Source of the DNA: a virus
Strand: one strand, 5' to 3'
IMG/VR virus record: IMGVR_UViG_3300044729_001221
Span: 1 to 25,817 of that record
DNA: 25,817 nucleotides
This document shows positions 21,826-25,817 of the stretch, one piece after another. Position numbers and translations under genes: made by a program. The number at the start of each line of letters is the position of its first letter. Position 1 is the stretch's first letter. The notes under the pieces are model-generated. The model saw only the letters and a list, made by a program, of their open reading frames with translations. It did not search any database and was not told the origin of the DNA.

Positions 21826-22187
21826 TGCCAAGATATGAAAATTATTTTGTTGTTGAGTTTAGATTTCCTGTAATTGTTGAAGATGTTTCAACAGTAGCAG
21901 AAGCTGTATCTAAAGCAAACAGAATATGCGAAAGAGTGCATGGATTCAAACCAAACAATTGGTTTGCGAGAATATTTGAATATTCCACTAGACAGAAAAA
22001 TCCCGGTGTTGCTAAAGAGTATTTTTATAATCCAAACTCTTTAACTTATAGAGAGATAACAAAGAATGTTGAGTTGTTTAATACTCTTCATTCTAGAAAT
22101 CTTTCAGTTGAAGATATTTATGATTATGAGAAATTCATTAGCAAGGTAGCTATTGATGAAGAAATAAAAATTAATGACGACCAATAA
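21825..22187 (+). CDS. Hypothetical protein
   Basis: 120 residues. An N-terminal strand, YENYFVVEFRFPVIVEDVS, precedes a helix and a second strand region. Its terminal stop overlaps the HNH gene start. TAGGAGG SD upstream. No family recognised. Confidence 0.72.
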   Translation: MPRYENYFVVEFRFPVIVEDVSTVAEAVSKANRICERVHGFKPNNWFARIFEYSTRQKNPGVAKEYFYNPNSLTYREITKNVELFNTLHSRNLSVEDIYDYEKFISKVAIDEEIKINDDQ

Positions 22188-22614
22188 TAGAAAGGTTGTT
22201 TGCTGCGGTTGCCAAAATCAATTCCTAACATCTAGTACAACTGTTTATAGAAAGAAAAGATGTTGTGGTAATGAAATGTGTTACAAGGTTATTGATCAAA
22301 AAGTAACCAATGCAAATTACAAGAAACAACAAAAGAAAATTGCAAAAGGAACTTTTAGACATGGAGTTCCTATTGAAATTAAAAAGGAAATTATCCTAAG
22401 AGATAAGAATACATGTAAACTTTGCTATGAAACCTGTGCTGATAATAAAGCACAGGTTCATCATATTATTCCGGTATCTAATGGTGGATTGGATGAAAGA
22501 AACAATTTAGTTCTTCTTTGTTCTGATTGTCATACATTAGTTCACCAATCAGGTTGGGAAAAATACCAAGCTCATTTGAATAATTACACGAAGTATACAG
22601 AAAGAACTAATTAG
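22174..22614 (+). CDS. HNH endonuclease with N-terminal zinc ribbon
   Basis: 146 residues. The C-terminal half is a classic HNH domain: RDKNTCKLC at 84-92 provides CxxC. VHHIIPVSNGG at 105-115 gives the HH catalytic pair, ERNNLVLL the Asn, and CSDCHTLVH (128-136) the second CxxC and His. The N-terminal 35 residues carry CCGCQ and CCGNEMC, a separate zinc site. Free-standing HNH nucleases in phages can be homing or packaging-associated nucleases. It sits just before the tRNA-Leu gene. Confidence 0.9.
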   Translation: MTTNNRKVVCCGCQNQFLTSSTTVYRKKRCCGNEMCYKVIDQKVTNANYKKQQKKIAKGTFRHGVPIEIKKEIILRDKNTCKLCYETCADNKAQVHHIIPVSNGGLDERNNLVLLCSDCHTLVHQSGWEKYQAHLNNYTKYTERTN

Positions 22615-22629
22615 TAATAATTAAGGTTT

Positions 22630-22712
22630 GGAGATATGGCGGAATAGGCAGACGCAGAAGACTTAAAATCTTCCGATGAATAATCGTATGGGTTCGAGTC
22701 CCATTATCTCTA
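22630..22712 (+). tRNA. tRNA-Leu (anticodon UAA)
   Basis: Class II tRNA. Acceptor GGAGATA/TATCTCT closes with a first-pair G-U. D arm GCG...CGC, anticodon stem GAAGA/TCTTC with loop CTTAAAA (UAA), variable arm CGAT/ATCG, T arm ATGGG-TTCGAGT-CCCAT, discriminator A. CCA is not encoded. Reads UUA and possibly UUG. Confidence 0.95.
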
Positions 22713-22714
22713 CA

Positions 22715-22752
22715 ATGCTAGGTAAGGCAACTAGCATATACTAAAAATGCCT
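22715..22752 (+). ncRNA. Candidate H-type pseudoknot after tRNA-Leu
   Basis: Stem 1, ATGCTAG/CTAGCAT (22715-22721, 22731-22737). Loop bases AGGCA (22725-22729) pair with TGCCT (22748-22752), with A-rich ATACTAAAAA between. The topology is that of a compact pseudoknot with an A-rich third loop. No known riboswitch consensus is recognised. TATACT at 22737-22742 lies inside it and could instead be a -10 box. Confidence 0.45.
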
Positions 22753-22759
22753 AAAGAAT

Positions 22760-22782
22760 AACAATAAAACAACTGGCGTAAG
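22760..22782 (+). promoter_or_regulatory. Leader element shared with 17391-17419
   Basis: AACAATAAAACAAC-T-GGCGTAAG matches the leader of the gene at 17447 after allowing a six-base gap. It lies 13 bases before ATG 22795. AAGGA within its 3' end is the likely SD. Confidence 0.5.
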
Positions 22783-22794
22783 GATAACATTAAT

Positions 22795-23391
22795 ATGGGA
22801 TATTATGTAAACACAACAGAAAATGTAGAATTTTTTCTACCAAAAGAAAACATTGATAGCGTTTATCAAAAGATGTGCGAACTAAATGACTTTGACGATT
22901 TAAAGCGTGGAGGAATGTATGGTTCAAACAATGACCCGGTTGAAGGAGAACGATATCGCAGAGATAAATGGTTCTCTTGGATGTCTCCTAACTATCCAGA
23001 AACTTGTAAGGATATGTTTGAGATTCTTCAAGAACTTGGGTTTTACTGGAATCTCGATGAAGAAGGAAATGTAATTAACATTGGTTATGATTACAACAAG
23101 ACAGGTAATGAAGAGTATTTCTTATGCTGCTTTGCTGGATTTGTTGCAGATGGATCAGAAATTGAATTCAAAGGTGAAGACGAATCTTATTGGAAATTCG
23201 TATTCAAGAATGGGAAAATGACTCGATATGATGGCGAAGTCGAAATTAAATACTATCTTAAGAATTCAGAAGAATACGAATTTGGCAAGCCAACAAATGC
23301 TGATGTTCAAGCAGAAATTTGGAGAAAGAACTTTTATGAAGATCTTAAGAAGAACAAAGATCTCGAATCAAAAGTAATTGGTGAGCTTTAA
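22795..23391 (+). CDS. Conserved-type actinophage protein of unknown function
   Basis: 198 residues. MGYYVNTTENVEFFLP, DDLKRGG and KWFSWMSPNYPETCKDM are blocks typical of a family common in mycobacterial and Streptomyces phages. They are followed by YFLCCFAGFVADGSEIEF. The family has no known activity. It has a long leader with the shared GGCGTAAG element. Confidence 0.8.
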   Translation: MGYYVNTTENVEFFLPKENIDSVYQKMCELNDFDDLKRGGMYGSNNDPVEGERYRRDKWFSWMSPNYPETCKDMFEILQELGFYWNLDEEGNVINIGYDYNKTGNEEYFLCCFAGFVADGSEIEFKGEDESYWKFVFKNGKMTRYDGEVEIKYYLKNSEEYEFGKPTNADVQAEIWRKNFYEDLKKNKDLESKVIGEL

Positions 23392-23400
23392 ATAAGTTCG

Positions 23401-23473
23401 GGGGGTTTAGCTCAGTTGGTAGAGCAGTAGACTTTTAATCTATTGGTCATGGGTTCAAGTCCCATAGCCCCTA
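23401..23473 (+). tRNA. tRNA-Lys (anticodon UUU)
   Basis: Acceptor GGGGGTT/AGCCCCT (first pair G-U). D arm GCTC...GAGC, anticodon stem GTAGA/TCTAT with loop CTTTTAA (UUU), T arm ATGGG-TTCAAGT-CCCAT, discriminator A. Reads AAA/AAG. Confidence 0.96.
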
Positions 23474-23494
23474 CTTTTAAAAGAAAGGAAAAGT

Positions 23495-23569
23495 ATGTTT
23501 CATATTTTTACAACAGCAATGATAATTATTTTTCTATCAATAATTCTTTTAGGATTAAAGGATGGATAA
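23495..23569 (+). CDS. 24-residue membrane peptide
   Basis: MFHIFTTAMIIIFLS and on to KDG. About 18 hydrophobic residues would make one membrane span. AAAGGA five bases upstream supports translation. It lies directly behind tRNA-Lys. Chance cannot be excluded at this length. Confidence 0.5.
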   Translation: MFHIFTTAMIIIFLSIILLGLKDG

Positions 23570-23597
23570 GTAGTGTATAATGTATAAAGGTAACACT

Positions 23598-23960
23598 ATG
23601 AGGATTAAACCATTTGAAGAGCATAAAGATCAGTTATTTACTGATTATGCTATGCAACTTTTTAATGCTCATTGTTCAGATAATAGCCATGAGATGATAA
23701 AATTCCTTGTGGATTCTCTTGAAGAAGAGGCTGAAGATAATCCTGCATTTTTGCCGGGCCTTGTCTTTGGCTGTATGGTTCATATGTTAATGATGACTCA
23801 GATTATTTCTTTAGAAAGAGATGTTCCTATTAGTGAAGCTACTGCTTCATATGTTTCTATGTATCAGAGTAATAGAAAGAATCTTGCTAAGATGTTGGGA
23901 AATAGACCCGATTACGCAAAAGAATTGATAACCAAACTGTCTGAAGAAGACTTCAAATAA
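23598..23960 (+). CDS. Hypothetical helical protein
   Basis: 120 residues from ATG 23598 (AAAGG seven bases upstream). ATG 23580 would start within a TATAAT box and is less likely. Helical, with FLPGLVFGCMVHMLMMTQII at about 48-67 as a buried or membrane-facing helix, then a polar tail. No family recognised. Confidence 0.72.
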   Translation: MRIKPFEEHKDQLFTDYAMQLFNAHCSDNSHEMIKFLVDSLEEEAEDNPAFLPGLVFGCMVHMLMMTQIISLERDVPISEATASYVSMYQSNRKNLAKMLGNRPDYAKELITKLSEEDFK

Positions 23961-23981
23961 ACTTTAGTTAAAATCTAATAA

Positions 23982-24055
23982 GCCGAATGGTCCGAACGGT
24001 TTGACGGAGAAAACCTTATAAGTTTTTTGAATAGGTTCAATTCCTATATTCGGCA
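23982..24055 (+). tRNA. tRNA-Ile (anticodon UAU)
   Basis: Acceptor GCCGAAT/ATTCGGC is perfect. D arm TCCG...CGGA, anticodon stem AAAAC/GTTTT with loop CTTATAA (UAU), four-base variable loop, T arm ATAGG-TTCAATT-CCTAT, discriminator A. Position 8 is G instead of the near-universal U. Decodes AUA directly. Most bacteria use a CAU-anticodon tRNA with lysidine for AUA. Confidence 0.9.
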
Positions 24056-24069
24056 CTTAAACCATTATT

Positions 24070-24078
24070 TGATATAAT
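24070..24078 (+). promoter_or_regulatory. Extended -10 promoter for the Rpf leader
   Basis: TGATATAAT is a perfect TGn plus TATAAT extended -10. Transcription would start near 24085-24086, just after tRNA-Ile. An extended -10 can act without a good -35, and none is evident. Confidence 0.65.
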
Positions 24079-24084
24079 GGTACT

Positions 24085-24261
24085 TACATTTTTTATCACT
24101 GGAGGTGATGCTTATTGAAATAACCTGTGAAACAAGTAGCATTAAAAGATTGATGCAGTGATCTTGTTTCGCAACCTTAGCAAAATGCTAATACGGTCTG
24201 TATAAAAAGATTTGTAGGTCTTATTTATCTTCCGTAAAACCAATAGTTTTAAGGAGCGAAA
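24085..24261 (+). promoter_or_regulatory. Structured 5' leader of the Rpf-like gene; riboswitch or attenuator candidate
   Basis: About 177 bases precede the gene. ATCAC (24095-24099) can pair with GTGAT (24105-24109), enclosing part of the perfect SD GGAGGTGAT. It can instead pair, as ATCACTG, with CAGTGAT (24156-24162). GCAT (24139-24142) likewise has two partners, ATGC at 24108 and at 24153. Stable helices are GAAACAAG/CTTGTTTC (24129-24136, 24163-24170), TTAGCA/TGCTAA (24177-24191) and ACGG/CCGT further on. In Actinobacteria rpf genes are often controlled by c-di-AMP (ydaO) riboswitches, but I do not see that consensus here. Confidence 0.6.
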
Positions 24262-24972
24262 ATGAAAACTAATCATAAAATAAAATCTACATTACTGTCA
24301 ACAATTATGCTTTCAACAGTAATGTTAGTATCAGAAGCAAAGGCTTCTAAAAATGAAAGCGTAACAATAACTTCATCAAATAATATTGCTGTATTAATTG
24401 ATGAGTATCCAAAGTATCTAGAAAATGGTAAGCCTAAAGCATTGGATATCTATTGGGATAGAATGGCCCAATGCGAAACAGGTGGAGATTGGAAGAACGG
24501 TGGAAGATGGTCTGGAGGTTTAGGAATATATCAACAGACTTGGGAAGGTTTTGGTGGAAGACAATTTGCAGCAAAACCTCATTTAGCAACAAGACAAGAG
24601 CAAATAGTTATTGCTAATAGAATATCAACACAAGGGTATCAAACAAAGAATACTTTTAGAACTCTTAAGGATAAACAAAACAATAAACCTCATTTTCAAA
24701 ATCCAGTTGGATTTGGAGGATGGGGTTGTAAAAAATCTGTTGGTAATCCGGTGCTTGTTACTAAACCACCTTATAAGATATACTTTTGGAAATTTCCTGT
24801 TGGAGAAAGAAGCCAAAGGGTAAGGAAACTTCAGCGTCTAATCGGTGTTGAAGCAGACGGTTATTATGGTGAATGGACAAAAAAGAAACATCTTGCTTTT
24901 GTTAAAAAGTATAGGCAGTCCATTGAAGATGACCATAATAATTATTTAAGATCTAAAGGTTTGGTGCGCTAG
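24262..24972 (+). CDS. rpf-like: Secreted Rpf-like transglycosylase with peptidoglycan-binding domain
   Basis: 236 residues. A Sec signal peptide has KIKST, a hydrophobic core at about 11-23 and EAKASK near the cleavage site. The Rpf/transglycosylase-like catalytic domain starts DIYWDRMAQCETGGDW at 62-77, where Glu72 is the catalytic acid. GGLGIYQQTWEGFGG at 85-99 follows. Cys71 and Cys156 (GGWGCKK) correspond to the disulfide pair of Rpf domains, but a 25-30-residue insert separates them more than usual. The C-terminus VGERSQRVRKLQRLIGVEAD is a PG_binding_1 repeat. It cleaves the glycan strand of actinobacterial cell wall. A secreted form suggests lysis or host resuscitation. AAGGAG SD; structured leader upstream. 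Confidence 0.92.
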   Translation: MKTNHKIKSTLLSTIMLSTVMLVSEAKASKNESVTITSSNNIAVLIDEYPKYLENGKPKALDIYWDRMAQCETGGDWKNGGRWSGGLGIYQQTWEGFGGRQFAAKPHLATRQEQIVIANRISTQGYQTKNTFRTLKDKQNNKPHFQNPVGFGGWGCKKSVGNPVLVTKPPYKIYFWKFPVGERSQRVRKLQRLIGVEADGYYGEWTKKKHLAFVKKYRQSIEDDHNNYLRSKGLVR

Positions 24973-24981
24973 AAACCAAAG

Positions 24982-25097
24982 AGACACAGCAATGTCTATA
25001 TTAACAATAGTTAATATCTAGCAATTAAATAGGGGTTTAGTTATTACCTCAAAACCCCGTATCTGGTATATGTGCGGGTAAAAATAACTAATATACC
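24982..25097 (+). ncRNA. Candidate structured RNA with pseudoknot upstream of tRNA-Arg
   Basis: Two hairpins, AGACA/TGTCT (24982-24997) and ATATTAAC/GTTAATAT (24998-25017), precede a pseudoknot. GGGGTTT (25032-25038) pairs with AAACCCC (25052-25058). The loop segment AGTTATT (25039-25045) pairs with AATAACT (25083-25089). GGTATAT (25065-25071) pairs with ATATACC (25091-25097). All three are perfect. No known RNA class is recognised. Confidence 0.55.
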
Positions 25098-25102
25098 AAT
25101 AA

Positions 25103-25174
25103 GCTTCTATAGTTAAATGGATATAACGAGGGACTTCTAATCCTTTATTCTAGGTTCGAATCCTAGTGGAAGCA
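25103..25174 (+). tRNA. tRNA-Arg (anticodon UCU)
   Basis: Acceptor GCTTCTA/TGGAAGC with one G-U. D arm GTTA...TAAC, anticodon stem AGGGA/TCCTT with loop CTTCTAA (UCU), T arm CTAGG-TTCGAAT-CCTAG, discriminator A. Reads AGA/AGG. Confidence 0.95.
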
Positions 25175-25177
25175 CTA

Positions 25178-25232
25178 AGAGAATGGTTACGGTTAGGTCC
25201 TGGATATTACTAACTGTAGCCATTCTCTTTTT
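25178..25232 (+). terminator. Long-stem terminator after tRNA-Arg
   Basis: A 19-pair stem with two G-U pairs (25178-25196 with 25210-25228) surrounds a 13-base loop, and a T-run follows. Probably ends the lysin/tRNA transcript. Confidence 0.9.
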
Positions 25233-25258
25233 ATATCCCCAAAAACAAGGAGAATAAT

Positions 25259-25681
25259 ATGGTTAGCAAACACTGGCCTTTTAGTGAAGAACAAACTGAA
25301 TTCATAAAGAGTGCAAACAAGTTAACAAATGCTTTTCATGATTTGTTAATCAAATGGCATACTCTTGATTCAAAAGATGATCAATTAGCTTGTATTGGTT
25401 ATCCTTTTGGTGAATCATTAGAAGATGTTTGGGCATCGGTTTCAGAATGGAGTGAAGGTATAATTAAAAACTTTAAAGAGTCAAATCATTTTTCCCCAAC
25501 AATTACTGTAAGACAAATGAAGAAAGTTCTCGATGGACTTGAAGATGATGAACAAATTGTTATTTGGGATGAGCAGAAAATGTGGTGGTTAAATATTGGT
25601 TCAGTTGATGTACCAGATCAAGAAAATCTTTTTACTTTAGTTCTTTACCCAAAAGATACATTCGATACAAGACAATTCTAA
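25259..25681 (+). CDS. Hypothetical protein
   Basis: 140 residues. The N-terminal helical half is EEQTEFIKSANKLTNAFHDL; the C-terminal part has TITVRQMKKVLDGLEDDEQI, a common helix-strand pattern seen in small phage proteins (TVxxLxxxLxxLxxDxxVxI), and aromatic WWLNIG. AAGGAGAAT SD. First gene after the long terminator, so likely a new transcript or read-through. Function unknown. Confidence 0.75.
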   Translation: MVSKHWPFSEEQTEFIKSANKLTNAFHDLLIKWHTLDSKDDQLACIGYPFGESLEDVWASVSEWSEGIIKNFKESNHFSPTITVRQMKKVLDGLEDDEQIVIWDEQKMWWLNIGSVDVPDQENLFTLVLYPKDTFDTRQF

Positions 25682-25692
25682 AGGAGAATACA

Positions 25693-25817
25693 ATGAGAAC
25701 ATTAATGAGTTGGTCAGAAGAAGATATTGAAGTTCATGACCATTATTTAGAAACAGGAAATTATGAGGCATTGGCTAACTTTCACGCTGATTGTGCAAGT
25801 CAGTTAATGCTTTCAAT
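25693..25817 (+). CDS. Hypothetical protein, 3'-truncated by window edge
   Basis: Starts MRTLMSWSEEDIEVHDHYLE behind AAGGAG. 41 codons are visible, open to the window end. Mostly acidic and helical. No family assigned. Confidence 0.65.
   Translation, partial: MRTLMSWSEEDIEVHDHYLETGNYEALANFHADCASQLMLS

Noticed and set aside
22715-22752. preQ1-I riboswitch
   Set aside because: Topology is similar, but the conserved loop and tail bases of the class do not match, and the downstream gene is not a queuosine gene.
24085-24261. c-di-AMP (ydaO) riboswitch call for the Rpf leader
   Set aside because: Known for bacterial rpf genes, but the conserved core blocks are not seen by eye. A covariance search would decide, so the leader is listed only as an unclassified structured element.
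25032-25097. Pistol-type self-cleaving ribozyme
   Set aside because: The hairpin-loop pseudoknot layout is reminiscent, but the linker between helices lacks the conserved bases of that class.

Overview
The window is 25.8 kb of AT-rich DNA in which every convincing gene lies on the + strand. Genes are tightly packed, with many start/stop overlaps of the ATGA or TAATG type and good Shine-Dalgarno (SD) sites. A complete terminase large subunit, a probable small subunit, recombination nucleases, an orphan DNA methyltransferase, four tRNAs and dozens of tiny hypothetical genes mark it as part of the genome of a tailed double-stranded DNA bacteriophage. Two genes point to an actinobacterial host: a WhiB-family iron-sulfur regulator (18220-18546) and a secreted resuscitation-promoting-factor (Rpf)-like cell-wall hydrolase (24262-24972). 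The low GC content suggests a low-GC actinobacterium, for example a freshwater lineage, rather than Streptomyces or Mycobacterium. That last step is inference. Both window ends cut through genes.

Layout. 1-5292: DNA-processing genes (Pyr_excise-family protein, small PD-(D/E)XK resolvase-like protein, C5 cytosine methyltransferase, Cas4/RecB-like Fe-S nuclease, RuvC-like resolvase, HTH protein, CxxCxxCC protein). 5295-9378: packaging genes. A GT-B glycosyltransferase precedes the probable terminase small subunit, then three 33-bp repeats, then the large subunit and two small genes. 9409-10271: a terminator and a GT-A-type glycosyltransferase that may be read from a leaderless transcript. 10272-10716: a 445-bp gene-free region with hairpins, about 47-bp iteron-like repeats and one perfect DnaA-box match. 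10717-21634: a long run of small genes, many coding for cysteine-rich zinc-ribbon or coiled-coil proteins, with an Api92-like protein, WhiB, and an unusual ATPase-like/metallopeptidase-like fusion at the end. 21700-25817: HNH endonuclease, tRNA-Leu(UAA), tRNA-Lys(UUU), tRNA-Ile(UAU), the Rpf-like lysin behind a structured leader, tRNA-Arg(UCU), and several RNA structures including two candidate pseudoknots.

How the parts may work together. The left half holds recombination, repair, modification and packaging functions. The middle and right are accessory or host-takeover genes, probably early-expressed. All four tRNAs read A-ending, AT-rich codons (UUA, AAA, AUA, AGA), which fits a phage richer in AT than its host. 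The least explained parts are non-coding: the repeat block between the terminase genes, the iteron-like 10.4-10.5 kb region, the Rpf leader with mutually exclusive pairings around a perfect SD, and the pseudoknots next to tRNA-Leu and tRNA-Arg.
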